A stretch of DNA of 64,000 nucleotides from Thereva unica (lineage: Eukaryota > Arthropoda > Insecta > Diptera > Therevidae): positions 100,210,548-100,274,547 of the forward strand of contig OX465281.1 of NCBI GenBank assembly GCA_949987705.1, given 5' to 3'. The number at the start of each line of letters is the position of its first letter. Within the stretch, counting starts at the first letter, position 1. The translations under genes and the position numbers were made by a program. The notes under the pieces were generated by a model that worked only from the letters and a program-made list of their open reading frames with translations, had not been told where the DNA came from and made no database searches. Positions 1 through 11,037 of this stretch are shown here, piece after piece.

Positions 1-3000
1 TGCAGACAAAAAGTGAAACGTATGCCTTGTACCTTTTAGGGTTCCGACCCTTGTGTGTTTTTAATTCGAATGGCCCACAGTAATCCACGCCAGTGTGGGA
101 GAACGGACGAGACACTTGCAATCTTGGGGCAGGAAGATCGCCCATTAGTTGTGTTTGTGTGGAGGCCCTTTGTCGATAGCAGACTAAACATTTATGGATA
201 TGATAACGAATTGTGTTTCTGGCATTTAACAACCAGTACTTGTGGGAGAGAACTTGCAACATTAATTGTGGACCCCCATGCATAGTCTCTCGATGTACTT
301 TATTAATGATTAACGTACTCAAATGGCATTTATCGGGCAGTATTATGGGAAACTTTTCTTGAAATGGTAAGTCGGAGTATCGTAATCTTCCTCCGACTCG
401 CAATATGCCCTCTTCATCAATAAATGGAGACAGTTTCGCTAATCGGCTTTGTCGGAGTACTGTCTTTTGTTGTTGGATTGAATTTATGTCATCATGGAAA
501 TGTCTCCTTTGAATTTGTTGGATCCAATAGTGCAGCGCTTCTTTAAGTTCATCATGTTTTAAATATGTATTCCTTCGTTGAGCGGTAGGTCTTTGAGCAT
601 TGAACACAAATCGTTTGCAATACGCCGTCACACGAATGAGTTTAGTCAACGAAGAATATCTTGACTCGAGATCGTCAGTATCCACATGCAGATGCAAAGT
701 CGTAACTCTTCTCTGTTCAAGCTCTGTAGAGACTGTGCATTTTGCTTTCGGCCATTGCTGTTCTGGTTGACACAACCAGGTTGGTCCTTTCCACCACAAG
801 TCATGTTTGAGGAGTTCGGCAGGTTTCATTCCGCGGGATGCGCAATCTGCAGGATTCTGCTTAGTTGGAACATACCTCCAAATGTTTTGTCCTAGAATCT
901 CGTGGATGTAGGAAACCCTGTTTGCAATAAATGTTTTCCATTTAGCAGGATGGCCGCGCAACCAGGCGATGACTATTTCAGAATCAGTCCATGCGTATGC
1001 TGAATAAGATATCTCCAATTTAAGTGCGTCTATGACATATCTCATTAATTTTGCGAGGAGAGCTGCCGCACATAGTTCTAGCCGAGGTAGTGTCACCGTT
1101 TTTACAGGTGCCACCTTTGATTTGGCAGCTATCAAGGTGGAATGTCGATTGCCCTGCTCGTCGGTACTACACAAATAAACCGCGGCTGCATATGCTTTTA
1201 TGGAGGCATCTGAAAATCCATGCAGCTCGGTTTTTGTGTTCGTGCTTGTATAATGCGCCCATCTATTTATTTTTATATTATCGATTTCTAACAAGTTTTC
1301 TTTATATTTTAGCCATTCACATTTGAGATCCGGTGAAACCTCCTCATCCCATTCCAAACCTGTCAGCCACAGGGCTTGAATGATGAGTTTGGCCTGGATT
1401 ATTATGGGTGCGAGGAGACCTAGAGGATCAAATAGTTTGGAAGTTTCGGATAAAATACTGCGTTTTGTCCATTTTGCTGGCTCAGGACTCATCGTGTATG
1501 TATATGACAACATGTCGGTTCCAGGATTCCAAAATGTGCCCAATGTCCTAATGTCATCATCAAGAGATATTTCGCAAGATTGGTTTGTTTCACAATATTC
1601 TTTTGGTAAATGTACTAATATTTTTTTGCAGTTAGATGCCCATTTTCGTAAAGAAAACCCGCCGGAATTCATCAGCTTCAACAATTGCTGCTGTACCTGT
1701 ATGGCTTCTTCGATGGATTGTGTTCCGGACAACAAGTCATCGACATAGAAATCGGATAAGGCAATGTTGGAAGCTTTAGGATACGCCTCCTTTTCGTCAA
1801 GAGCTAGTTGCTTTACCACCCTTGTAGCCAGATATGGAGCACTTTTCGTCCCGAAAGTAACTGTCAGCAGTTTATATTCTTCGATGGGTTGATTAGAGTC
1901 GGATCGCCAGACTATTCTTTGGTATTCCGTGTCTTCGTTTCGTACTCGCACTTGGCGGTACATTTTTTCCACATCAGCAGTGAAAGCGATACGATGTTTT
2001 CGCCATCGCATCAGTATTGCAGTTAATTCGTCCTGTACGACTGGTCCCTTGAGCATCATGTCGTTTAGAGAGATTCTGCTAGCCGTTGGTCTAGACGCAT
2101 CAAAAACGACCCGCAATTTTGTGGTAGTACTTGTTTCCTTTAAGACTGCATGATGTGGTAAATAGGTGCAGGTGTAGGCATCCATTCCGTCTATCACTCG
2201 ATGATTGTCATCTTCAGCTGAGTTTACTTTCTCCATATGCCCTAAATCCAAATACTCGTTGATGCACTTCGAATATTCTTCATGCAACTTTTTGTCCTTA
2301 GCAAATCTTTTCTCCATTTGAAGTAATCTGGATATGGCAATGTTTTTTGATTTTCCCAAATGCATAGATGCTGTAGCTGTCTTAATGGGTAGTTGAACTT
2401 CGTATCGACCGTCTGCCAAGCGCTTGGTGGTTGTTTCAAACAATGTTTCACATTTGACTTCTTCTTCACTTAATCGAGGGTTCTCTGGTATCTCCTCAAT
2501 TTCCCAGAAACGTTTTAATTGGTTGTTGAGGTCAGCACAAATGTGAAAACTCTGTAGCCTGATTGGAGGTTGAGCCTTGTCGCTGAATTCTCCTGAGAGG
2601 ATCCATCCCAACGTCGTCTTCTGTGCTGTGGGGCTTCCGTTGACGCTTTTTATCAATCCATCCATTATTATTTTTCCATGTACATCTGCTCCTAGAAGCA
2701 CATCTATTTTTCCTGGACGATAATATTCCGGATCTGCGAGATCAATTTGATGTAAATGGTTCCAGTTTTGATGAGAGAGTGTGTGCGTTGGCATGACATC
2801 AGATAGCTTCGGTAATACAAGACCAGTCACTTCAACACTAAAATCGTTGTCTTTTAAGGGTTTGATAATGAAATTTGTTGTCCATCTTGCAGAATCCAAA
2901 TGCTCGTATCCTATCACTTGTATTCTTGCATTAATCCGTTCGCGTTTTAATTGGAGATCTTGACGTGTCTTCTCGGTGATGAATGATGTTTGAGACTCTT

Positions 3001-4459
3001 GATCAATCAAAGCACGGACTATTTGTTCCCTACCGCTTGGAGAAACTATTCTTATTAATGCAGTGGCTAAAAGCACCTGGTTGGTTTGGAGTTTGTTGAC
3101 CATAAATGAGTTTAGATTGGTTGGACTTATGGTGTCTGAAACCTCACTGGACTCAGCTGAAGCCGTGACAAAATTAGAACTTGGAGTGCTCGTGGTTACA
3201 CTCGACTTGTTTCCCTTCATCGTAAACTGTTTTCTCGCTTCAGGTTGACCGTTGTAATGAAGCAATGAATGATGGCGACGCTGACATTGTCGACACCTTC
3301 CATCACTGGGACAATTTGCCAGTATATGTCCGAACCCGAGACAATTAATGCACAATCCCTTTGCTTTGACGAATTCTATTTTCCGTTGTGTAGAGTACGA
3401 TAAAAATGTAGGACATTGTCTTATGCCATGAGGCTGTGCACACACTGGGCAGGCGAATTGGGTGGTGGTGTGAAATGTTCTTGCATGTGGTCTTCGATGA
3501 TCTGGTTTCGATGGTTTATTAGCTTTTCCTCCATTCAAGGCAATGGCTTCTAATGTCCGGAACCGTGCTTTCAAAAAGTCCTGTAACCCCTTCCATGTTG
3601 GTAACTCACTCTGATCACTTGAACTTTGCTCCCACAACTGATGGGTGGACGAAGGAAGTCGTTTCACAACTAGGTGTACTATAAGTGGATCCCAGGTCGA
3701 AACATCAATCTTCAAATTGGTGAGAGCTAGCAAACACTCTGTGGTTGTATCCAATATCTGTCGGATGTTGTGAGCTGTCTCTGTTGATAGAATCGGTTGA
3801 TTAACTAAAATTTCCAATTGAGAATTGACCAGCACTCTTTTGTTGTTGTATCTTTCCTTTAATAATGCCCACGCAGACTCATAATTTTCATCCGTTATTT
3901 GCAAATGTCGTATTAGATTTTCTGGTTCTCCTTCCAATAGTAGTTTAAGATATTGCAACTTCTGCACCGGTGCATACCCTCTGTTCTCATGTATCATTGT
4001 ATTAAATAGATCATGAAAAGTCGTCCATTTTGTATAATTACCCGTAAACTTGTCGATAGCCAATTTCGGAAGTTTTATTGCTGTTGTATTGGTTTCGCGA
4101 GGTGAGCTCGCGATCATGGTTGTGGACAGTTTCAGCTGCTCTGATGATCCCGAAGGCGATAATTTCTTTCGGAAGTCTTCCAACATAGCCAGGTTAGAAA
4201 AGAAAAATTCCTCCACGTCGTCATACAACTCTTCCGCGAAATATGGACATTCACTGTATTTGTCAGCCTCTTCTGATTGTTGCAAAATGAGAATTTCCTT
4301 ATGGTTTTGCTGAAATTCATTGAACAAATCTTCAAATTTGCTCACCCTTTTCTCATAGTAGCTTAGCGTTCGTCTATCCTTAGGCTCCTTTCTCGCGTTT
4401 AGAATACATTTTTGTAACAACTCCCATTGGGCTAGCTGCTTCCTAATTAGAGACTCCAT
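1..4459 (-). CDS. BEL/Pao retrotransposon Gag-Pol polyprotein, open at left edge
   Basis: Single frame from the ATG at 4459 to the left edge, 1486 codons with no stop found when I translated it by eye. Domains in order: Gag with the BEL pattern (KLPKLAIDKFTGNYTKW, then LLKERYNNKR), CCHC-type fingers (CINCLGFGHILANC), aspartic protease (ALIDQESQTSFITEKT; the usual D-S/T-G is D-Q-E here), reverse transcriptase with FYVDDLLSG near 1750, RNase H (FSDASIKAYAAAVY; AWTDSEIVIAWLRGHP), integrase zinc region (HKCLVCYRQR) and the first integrase Asp (GVDYCGPF) near 70. The rest of integrase lies outside the window. It would make the proteins that copy the element through RNA. The active-site D-Q-E could lower protease activity, though BEL proteases vary here. 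The element is probably young, since the frame is open over 4.4 kb. Confidence 0.93.
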   Translation of the reverse strand, partial: MESLIRKQLAQWELLQKCILNARKEPKDRRTLSYYEKRVSKFEDLFNEFQQNHKEILILQQSEEADKYSECPYFAEELYDDVEEFFFSNLAMLEDFRKKLSPSGSSEQLKLSTTMIASSPRETNTTAIKLPKLAIDKFTGNYTKWTTFHDLFNTMIHENRGYAPVQKLQYLKLLLEGEPENLIRHLQITDENYESAWALLKERYNNKRVLVNSQLEILVNQPILSTETAHNIRQILDTTTECLLALTNLKIDVSTWDPLIVHLVVKRLPSSTHQLWEQSSSDQSELPTWKGLQDFLKARFRTLEAIALNGGKANKPSKPDHRRPHARTFHTTTQFACPVCAQPHGIRQCPTFLSYSTQRKIEFVKAKGLCINCLGFGHILANCPSDGRCRQCQRRHHSLLHYNGQPEARKQFTMKGNKSSVTTSTPSSNFVTASAESSEVSDTISPTNLNSFMVNKLQTNQVLLATALIRIVSPSGREQIVRALIDQESQTSFITEKTRQDLQLKRERINARIQVIGYEHLDSARWTTNFIIKPLKDNDFSVEVTGLVLPKLSDVMPTHTLSHQNWNHLHQIDLADPEYYRPGKIDVLLGADVHGKIIMDGLIKSVNGSPTAQKTTLGWILSGEFSDKAQPPIRLQSFHICADLNNQLKRFWEIEEIPENPRLSEEEVKCETLFETTTKRLADGRYEVQLPIKTATASMHLGKSKNIAISRLLQMEKRFAKDKKLHEEYSKCINEYLDLGHMEKVNSAEDDNHRVIDGMDAYTCTYLPHHAVLKETSTTTKLRVVFDASRPTASRISLNDMMLKGPVVQDELTAILMRWRKHRIAFTADVEKMYRQVRVRNEDTEYQRIVWRSDSNQPIEEYKLLTVTFGTKSAPYLATRVVKQLALDEKEAYPKASNIALSDFYVDDLLSGTQSIEEAIQVQQQLLKLMNSGGFSLRKWASNCKKILVHLPKEYCETNQSCEISLDDDIRTLGTFWNPGTDMLSYTYTMSPEPAKWTKRSILSETSKLFDPLGLLAPIIIQAKLIIQALWLTGLEWDEEVSPDLKCEWLKYKENLLEIDNIKINRWAHYTSTNTKTELHGFSDASIKAYAAAVYLCSTDEQGNRHSTLIAAKSKVAPVKTVTLPRLELCAAALLAKLMRYVIDALKLEISYSAYAWTDSEIVIAWLRGHPAKWKTFIANRVSYIHEILGQNIWRYVPTKQNPADCASRGMKPAELLKHDLWWKGPTWLCQPEQQWPKAKCTVSTELEQRRVTTLHLHVDTDDLESRYSSLTKLIRVTAYCKRFVFNAQRPTAQRRNTYLKHDELKEALHYWIQQIQRRHFHDDINSIQQQKTVLRQSRLAKLSPFIDEEGILRVGGRLRYSDLPFQEKFPIILPDKCHLSTLIINKVHRETMHGGPQLMLQVLSHKYWLLNARNTIRYHIHKCLVCYRQRASTQTQLMGDLPAPRLQVSRPFSHTGVDYCGPFELKTHKGRNPKRYKAYVSLFVC

Positions 4460-5948
4460 GTTTTATACGAATGTGAGGATCAGATAGATTTCAGACTCAA
4501 TAAAAAATAAACGAAGAGAGGTTTGACAAAAGGTTCAAATATTTTCAGAGATTTCGATAACAAAATATTCGCAAATGCTTTCAGTCTTTTCTTTCTTATT
4601 TATTAACAATAACGAATCTAATTTCAGAATACTACGAGATGCCGACGACGACGATTCACATTAACGCAAATTATGTTGTATAAGACTAAACTTTCACCTT
4701 TTTTATATAAATATTCAATAGTCACTTTTATGTAAATTCCAATATGATAAATATAAATTTTAATGTTCAATATATTCAATATAAAATAAAACTTCCAATT
4801 GTATTTGTATTTCCTTTTATATATATTTTGTAAAATGTAGTAGAAATATAGTTTAATGCAATGTTTCGTACTCACGATTTTTATTTACTTATTTTTGTTG
4901 ATTGCATCTGTATGGTCGGGCATTTCACAAGGATGGTAGCTGGCTGAAGTTACTGTTGTTGGGATCTTCCTTGTTTGTTGCTTTGATGTTCGTATTCATA
5001 CACTTTCACCACACTTGTTATTAGCTTTCAATTATATTTAAATTTAATTTTAGTTTTGATTTTCGTGTATTGTAGTTTAGATTTCACACGTTTCCGATTC
5101 TGATTTACTACCCGAATACCGATCTAGAATTTCTTATTAGAATTCACAATTTATTTTGTTACTTTTAGATCTTAGATTTCAAATTGATTATGGTTAGATT
5201 TCACGCGATTTCGATTAATTCCCCGATTACCGGTCAATGAGTTTCTATTAGAGTTTACAACTTATTTATTTAACTTTAGATTTTAGATTTCGAATTTATT
5301 TTTTATGTTTTCGTTTAGATTTCATGCGTTTATAAGTAATTTCGATTAATTATCCGAATACCGATCAATGCGTTCCTATTAGAGTCCACAATTTATTTAA
5401 ATAAGCTTAGGTTTTGGATTTCGATTTTACTGTATTTTAGTTAGATTTCATCTGTTTATGGTTTCGATTAATTACCCGTATATCGGTTAAGAGTTTCTTA
5501 TTAGAATACACAGTTTGTTTAGTTGAACTTAGATTTAGATTTCGAATTGATTAGATTTCACGCGTTTATGATTTCGATTACTTGTCCGAACACCGGTTAA
5601 GAGTTTCTTATTAGAATACACATTTTATTTAATTAAACTTAGATTTAGATTTCGACTTGATTTTTAGATTAGATTTCACAGGTTTATGATTTCGATTAAC
5701 TTTCGGATTGATTTCACTTTAGATATTCACCAAAATTGATTAGATTTCAATTTTAAGTGACCACGATTTCGAATTACCGTTTTAAATTTAGCTCGAGTTA
5801 ACGGATTTTAGTTATGTTTTTCTTTTATTGTTTTCACTTTAATTATTTGATTTTTAGATTTCCCGGTTCGACTTTCCATTTTATTAACACCACGTTTTTT
5901 TTTTTTTAATTAAATTTTCACTGTTTTTTATCTCACTTTTTACACTTA
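4460..5948 (-). other. 5' leader of the first BEL/Pao element, non-coding
   Basis: Lies between the primer site at 5949-5965 and the gag start at 4459. Very AT-rich, with no convincing coding frame. Its right half is a tandem array (separate entry). At about 1.5 kb it is long for a BEL leader; the second BEL element in this window has about 360 bp. Confidence 0.7.
5081..5780. repeat. Degenerate tandem repeat, about 110-125 bp x 5.5, in the BEL leader
   Basis: Each unit opens with AGATTTCAC(G/A)CGTTT-like sequence, continues with TTCGATTAATTACCCGAATACCGGT, then TTTCTTATTAGAATACACA and TTAGATTTAGATTTCG. Units start near 5081, 5198, 5314, 5440, 5547 and 5670; the last is partial. Tandem repeats in leaders of insect LTR elements can act as regulatory or insulator sequence; here that is only a possibility. 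Confidence 0.75.
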
Positions 5949-5965
5949 TCCGGCTCGAAGGACCA
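5949..5965 (-). promoter_or_regulatory. Primer-binding site, tRNA-Tyr
   Basis: On the minus strand the sequence reads TGGTCCTTCGAGCCGGA, complementary to the 3' acceptor end of animal tRNA-Tyr(GUA) including the CCA tail. It directly abuts the LTR at 5966. The other BEL element here has the same site at 42331-42348. Confidence 0.85.
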
Positions 5966-6270
5966 TGTTTCCGATAGCTGTTTGCTCTGCTTTTCTTCTG
6001 CTGCAAATTATCAAGGGCTGCAAAATTCGTGGACGTCTTCCTTCCTTCGTGGGTCAACGGAAAGTGGTGAAAACGGCCAACTCATCCCAATCAGAATTTT
6101 TCTGGGAAGATCGGGTTGACCTTTTTGCCCTTGCATTTTTCGGGAGACCCTCTCCGATATCCTGTGCCTAGCGGTTAGGCTCTCTTCACAGGGTGTTACG
6201 AGATTACGATATTGTTGTAGATAATGCAGCCCTTGGTGATATGGTTGTCCAAGACAGCTGATTTTTGACA
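5966..6270 (-). repeat. 5' LTR of the first BEL/Pao element (right end uncertain)
   Basis: Starts right after the primer site with TGTTTCC (plus strand). A TG...CA unit could close at TTTTTGACA near 6270, giving about 305 bp. The partner LTR is outside the window, so the right border cannot be proved. Confidence 0.55.
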
Positions 6271-6455
6271 ATTCAATTTGTCACCGGGCTTTTTTTGGTA
6301 GTCGAGTGTTTTTGTTTATATTTTCAATTTCGGAAATTTATTTTGGATTTTCTTTAAATCAGGTAAGTAAATCACGTTCCCTACATTTGATTAATTTAAT
6401 TTTAGGTCAAATTAGTATTGAAGAGGCATTTTTTTGTATATCTGTACGAGGATCA

Positions 6456-6752
6456 TTATGTAAATAAGGTATGTAGATGTTGTTTTTCCTCTAGTCGAAT
6501 TTCGCTATAATCCGGTCCTTTAACTTTTTTAGGTAGCTCTCCGGAACAATGACTGTTGAAAACTGTATTTATAATTTTTGGTTTAATTATCTTAACGTCG
6601 TCGGGATGCACAAGTTCAGGATTTATAAAAGAGGCTGACGATCCCGTGTCGACCAAGAACTTGAGAGGGCGTCCAAATGGTGAAGAGATGTTGATATAGG
6701 CCAAGATTGATCCGTGGGTATTGATGTCTATGTATCCGATTGGTTGTTCGAG
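6456..6752 (-). pseudogene. Ty3/gypsy Pol start (protease), truncated
   Basis: Frame open from 6752, overlapping the end of gag in the -1 frame, as in gypsy-group elements that make Pol by -1 frameshifting. It contains the protease signature FLVDTGSSASFINPELV (D-T-G active site). The frame stops at 6456 and no reverse transcriptase follows; the next recognisable feature is the BEL LTR. The rest of this pol was therefore lost or replaced. Confidence 0.75.
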
Positions 6753-8218
6753 GCTTTGTTTGGAAAATCCTCGTCCAACTCGGCTACATGGATTCTTCTT
6801 CCTTCACGATTTGTGTCGCAGTAATAATATTCGTCTAAATTCGGATAGTACCCGTTAGTAGCTTGTGACTCTCTGGGTTCCTCAGTTATATCAGTTATGT
6901 GAAATAATTCTTTGTTATTAGGGTTTGAGTTGTTATTGGAACGAAAGAAGTTGGTCGTTTGTGGTCTCCTTTGAGAACGAAATGCAGTGGTTCTTACATT
7001 ACCTGATGATGTATCCATCGGTTCTGGTTTGGGTTCAGGTGGTCTAAATGGTTGATTTGCAAGCTGCTGAAGTGGAGGCTGAGGTTGAAATCTCGTGGGT
7101 GGTCTGTTGAAGTTAGGGTATGAATTGTAAACTTGACGAGGGAAATTATAAGGGACAAAACGGGGTAAGGGGCCTTGATTAAATCTGGGGTTCTGAGGGT
7201 AGTTCGTATTCCACGTTCTCTGAGTAAATTTTGGTTTGCTTTGTGTGTTCTGAATTTTACTTACGGGGGAACTAGCACTTTCGGATTTGGCATAACATAT
7301 ATTTTGCTCCTTTACACAATAGGAGAAAGCTTCCGCTAGGGTATGTGGTTTCATGGCCCTGATGGTTGAGCCCAATGGTTCCCTTAAGCCGGACAAAAAT
7401 GAATTGAGGCACATCTCAGTATATAGGTTTTTCTTGGACGTAACAACGTTTCGGTCCTTTTCATGAATGTTTACGTGATTTGTCATGCTAGCTAATAATT
7501 CGATGATTTCACTATAGAACTTCTCAACTGTTTGGTTTCCTTGTTTCACTTTATGCAAATCTCTGATTAAAGATGTCTCATTTCGTTTATCGGCATAGTG
7601 GAGAATTAAGTTTTCTTTAATCCTACTCCAGTCTAGTGGAGTTCCGTACATATTAAGTACTTCGTTCGCCGGTCCAGATATCTTATTTCGGATTGCTCTT
7701 AAGAGTAATTGTCCATAGCCCGTGCCGCTGGTTACCGTAATCATACTAAGAACTTCTACATTGTCCACAAAATCAAAAAGTAAGCGCGGATTACCGTCGA
7801 AAAGAGGTAGGTCTTTAATCGCATCGGGTATTCGTAATGAATTAAAAATATCCATAGAAGTCACGGTCACTACATTAGAATTTTGGGGTTGTGCAAGATT
7901 AGGTGGGACGTTATTTAATGAATTATCTACCATGGTGTCTAATGAACTATTCGAGTCAAGAAAATTAAAAGAGGTATTATCACTGGTATTAGTTTCTAAA
8001 TTTATTTCACAAAGGTGTTCGAGTGAGCGACTTTTAAAATTATCTTGCAATGACCTTGTTTCACTTTTATTAAAATTTTCACTTGGATTTTCACTAAAAC
8101 TTTCTTCCTCACTAATATTTTCTAAAGATTTAAAAAGGCCTAGTCTACTTCTCAAGCGTGTAATGATAGGATATGGGTTAGAACTATTGTTTTTATTTTT
8201 CCTTTGGGGGATTGTCAT
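6728..8218 (-). CDS. Ty3/gypsy retrotransposon Gag
   Basis: 496 residues from the ATG at 8218. The N-terminal 120 residues are low-complexity (N, S, E). The central region around residues 125-320 (IPDAIKDLPLFDGNPRLLFDF; later LHKVKQGNQTVEKFYSEI and FLSGLREPLGSTIRAMKP) is the capsid-like core found in insect gypsy-group Gag. The C-terminal part is Pro/Gln/Asn-rich with several Arg residues, and no CCHC zinc knuckle is visible, as is usual in the errantivirus-related group. Gag would form the particle that holds the RNA. The frame is intact although the pol behind it is cut short, so the element cannot be autonomous. Confidence 0.85.
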   Translation of the reverse strand: MTIPQRKNKNNSSNPYPIITRLRSRLGLFKSLENISEEESFSENPSENFNKSETRSLQDNFKSRSLEHLCEINLETNTSDNTSFNFLDSNSSLDTMVDNSLNNVPPNLAQPQNSNVVTVTSMDIFNSLRIPDAIKDLPLFDGNPRLLFDFVDNVEVLSMITVTSGTGYGQLLLRAIRNKISGPANEVLNMYGTPLDWSRIKENLILHYADKRNETSLIRDLHKVKQGNQTVEKFYSEIIELLASMTNHVNIHEKDRNVVTSKKNLYTEMCLNSFLSGLREPLGSTIRAMKPHTLAEAFSYCVKEQNICYAKSESASSPVSKIQNTQSKPKFTQRTWNTNYPQNPRFNQGPLPRFVPYNFPRQVYNSYPNFNRPPTRFQPQPPLQQLANQPFRPPEPKPEPMDTSSGNVRTTAFRSQRRPQTTNFFRSNNNSNPNNKELFHITDITEEPRESQATNGYYPNLDEYYYCDTNREGRRIHVAELDEDFPNKASNNQSDT

Positions 8219-8586
8219 AGGATATATTGTAATATAGGAAAGTATTCAAAATTTGACTTACGTGAATATTACTAGTTGGTAGCGGGGGTAAAACATCCTT
8301 CGTAGAGATTGACAATTAAGAGCTGGAGCTCAACGTGTCCTGCGCTGGTTCTTTCCAGTAAGCCGCCGGATGACCAAAATTGCGCTTCTGTCCTTCGTCC
8401 TTCTGTTTCGCTGGGCTTCGTAGCTAGTTGTAAATAATCCGATAAGCCGTCGGACACAACATTCACTATTTCACTACAGCGTTATAATACCGATAAACCG
8501 TCGGTACGAAAATTTCAATACTCGATAAACCGTCGAGATTTTGTTTTCAATTTCACAGTTAATGACGAGGACTGGACTGTTTGCCA

Positions 8587-8604
8587 ATCCTACCGACTGC
8601 GCCA
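8587..8604 (-). promoter_or_regulatory. Primer-binding site of the gypsy remnant, probably tRNA-Ser
   Basis: The minus strand reads TGGCGCAGTCGGTAGGAT, a primer site like those of the 17.6/297 group of insect gypsy elements (tRNA-Ser 3' end, allowing a mismatch). It marks the junction between the leader of the gag at 6728-8218 and an LTR. Confidence 0.7.
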
Positions 8605-8982
8605 ATTACGTTTACCGCCCGACTTTAAACCAAAAAAAATATAATTTCCGTTCAAGTATTTATTACAAGTCTTTAAATATTTATTTTAATTTAACATTAA
8701 TTTTAACTATTGAATTTACTACTATCCAAGATATTATAATTGTAACTTTTATTAGAGATTTATGATTTGAAATTTATCTTAACACCACGACGCCAGAACT
8801 AAAAGTGAAGTTAACATAAAAATCAAAAGTTGAAATCAATAAAATGAACTTGATTAACCTGATACAAAAATGTGCAATCTAAAACCTAAATGAGTGCATG
8901 TTAACATTATTCTAAGAATTTATTAAGAAATTAATAAAAATGATTATTTAGCGTCTGGTTATTGATTTAAATTCTTACAACT
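8605..8982 (-). repeat. Probable 5' LTR of the gypsy remnant
   Basis: Directly upstream (minus strand) of the primer site. A unit beginning AGTTGTAAG and ending GTAATT fits the AGT...ATT ends of gypsy-group LTRs and gives about 378 bp. No second copy is present for comparison, so the outer border is a guess. Confidence 0.45.
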
Positions 8983-9057
8983 AAATTGCTGACGCAAGGG
9001 CATGTGCCGGAAGGTGAATACAGGTGCGCACAGGTAACATGCACTAGATTGGGCATG

Positions 9058-10345
9058 TAACTCGCGCGCACACAGAAAGCGGAGCGGAGCTGAGCTTATC
9101 CGAGCTGACCGGAGCTGAGCTTATTGGTGCGCACACCAAAATCGGAGCGGAGAAGAGCATTTGGGAATTTACGTAGAATTATGTTTGCTTCATTATTTGG
9201 GTCATAATTCATTATACGAGTTGATTTAAAATGGTATCTTCAAAATTGCAAAGAAGTATTTTATGTGAAAATTCATTTTTACGAAAACAATATATTTTAA
9301 GAAAAAAAAAAGGATATGGGTACAACAACCTAAATAAAATTTTTACTTCAGCCCAATTTCCTAGAAAACCTTTTCGAATTCCATGTACAGAATTTTTCTA
9401 AAGAATTTTTCATTCGGAATCATTTTTACGCGCTGAGACAATTGCCACAAAACCACCCAGCAAACCACATGTAATGCATAGAACAAAGAAATGCATTCGC
9501 CGTACATTACAAGTAAGCTATCTGAAAGTTATCAATCAGCGACTGCTTACAAGTGCCTTACAAATACATTACAAGCAATGTATTAAATTGTTAGGATTTT
9601 GGGGATTCAAAAGCGTATTATAAAGGGCCAAATACACGAGCACTCCATTCCGCCACGCTAACAAATTTTTGTTGGAGTCTTCAGTAATTAAGCTAATAAA
9701 ATCGTATCTCATTACAGATAGCATACATACTGAAAATTATTAATTTGCTATTTTCGAGAGAGATATGAGGGCGACTATACGGACGTCACATGGTAGAACA
9801 CATATCCAGAAATTCAGGGCATCTAAAATACAAAGTTCAACATAAAATTATAATAAATTTTGTTTTAAAAAAATATTTTATTATTAAATGCATTTTTAGT
9901 CGATTAGAATCAATGCATTTTTTCCTAGGGCAATCCTAATGCTATTCAATACATTTTATTAGTTTTATGAAATGCCTTTTGCAATGCTTTTCCCACATCT
10001 ATAAAATGTATTTGTAATTTATTATTTATGCATTACATACTTCTATATGAAATATATTGTTAATGCATTACAAGCAATGCATTTCATCCTAGGACATGCC
10101 TAATGTGTTTTAATGCATTCCGTATTACTTACAAAATGCTTTCTGTAATGAATTTCATTCATTTCTGAAGTGTATTGTGAATTCATTTTGTATGCATTCG
10201 TGGTTTACTGGGCAGCAAGAAAAATCAACTCCGCTCCGCCAGTAGCTGATCAGCTCCGCTCAGCTTACAGTGTGCGCAGTAATGGGGATTTTAATGTAAA
10301 GTTAGGGCAGAGCTGATAAGCTCCGCTTTCTGTGTGCGCGAGTAA
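9058..10345. mobile_element. Non-autonomous DNA element with GC-rich terminal inverted repeats
   Basis: The left end TAACTCGCGCGCACACAGAA matches, in inverted orientation, the right end TTACTCGCGCACACAGAAAG, and both continue into GCGGAGC. More subterminal copies of CTCCGCTC/GGAGCGGAG lie inside each end. There is no transposase frame. Another TIR element (9456-10212) sits inside. Confidence 0.65.
9456..10212. mobile_element. Nested MITE, ends CCCAG(C/T)AAACCAC
   Basis: The left end CCCAGCAAACCACATG and the right end, read inverted, CCCAGTAAACCACG define a unit of about 757 bp. Its interior is filled with degenerate copies of ATGCATT (for example around 9470-9600 and 9895-10200). No coding frame. 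Confidence 0.6.
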
Positions 10346-10491
10346 TAGAACTCGAGACACGACGAGATAAAAAAATAATAAATTTAAAACGTTATAAATT
10401 TCTCTTTATTAATATTCTTTACAATTCGAATCGACTTTATTCTTGTGAGTTAAAATAAGAACTGAGCTTTCTTTATTTTACATTAAAAATG

Positions 10492-11037
10492 ATCCCATCA
10501 AAAAAACATTAAAAATGTGAATTAGAAGTTCGTGGGCCCGGAAATTATTTATTGGGACAGTTTAAAACACACTTATAACAAAAAGAAGTGATATGGATTA
10601 GTCAAGATGAATCGTTAATAGCATGAAATAATTAAACACGTGCATTTACGAACGAATTCAAAGAAATTATACAACTGCCAATTTTTATTTAAAACTCAAT
10701 AAAGTATTATCAACCGCGAAAAAGTTGGCTGACGCGATCGTTGTAGGTATACCTAGCATGAATCTTTGCTGAATGCAGTGTGGCTCAGTCTATAGTATTT
10801 CTAATAAAATTTGTTACATTTCGAAGGACAGCTAAGATTCATGCTCTAAAATTGTTGTAAAATTCCTTTGAATTCGTTCGTAAATGCACGTGTTTAATTA
10901 TTTCATGCTATTAACGATTCATCTTGACTAATCCATATCACTTCTTTTTGTTATAAGTGTGTTTTAAACTGTCCCAATAAATAATTTCCGGGCCCACGAA
11001 CTTCTAATTCACATTTTTAATGTTTTTTTGATGGGAT
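10492..11037. mobile_element. Foldback MITE with about 172-bp inverted arms
   Basis: 10492-10663 and 10865-11037 are near-perfect inverted copies (outer end ATCCCATCAAAAAAACATTA, inner end GAATTCAAAG) around a loop of about 200 bp. No coding capacity is seen. Confidence 0.8.

Noticed and set aside
7722..8237. 171-codon plus-strand frame opposite gypsy gag
   Set aside because: Antisense shadow of the Gag gene; no independent features.
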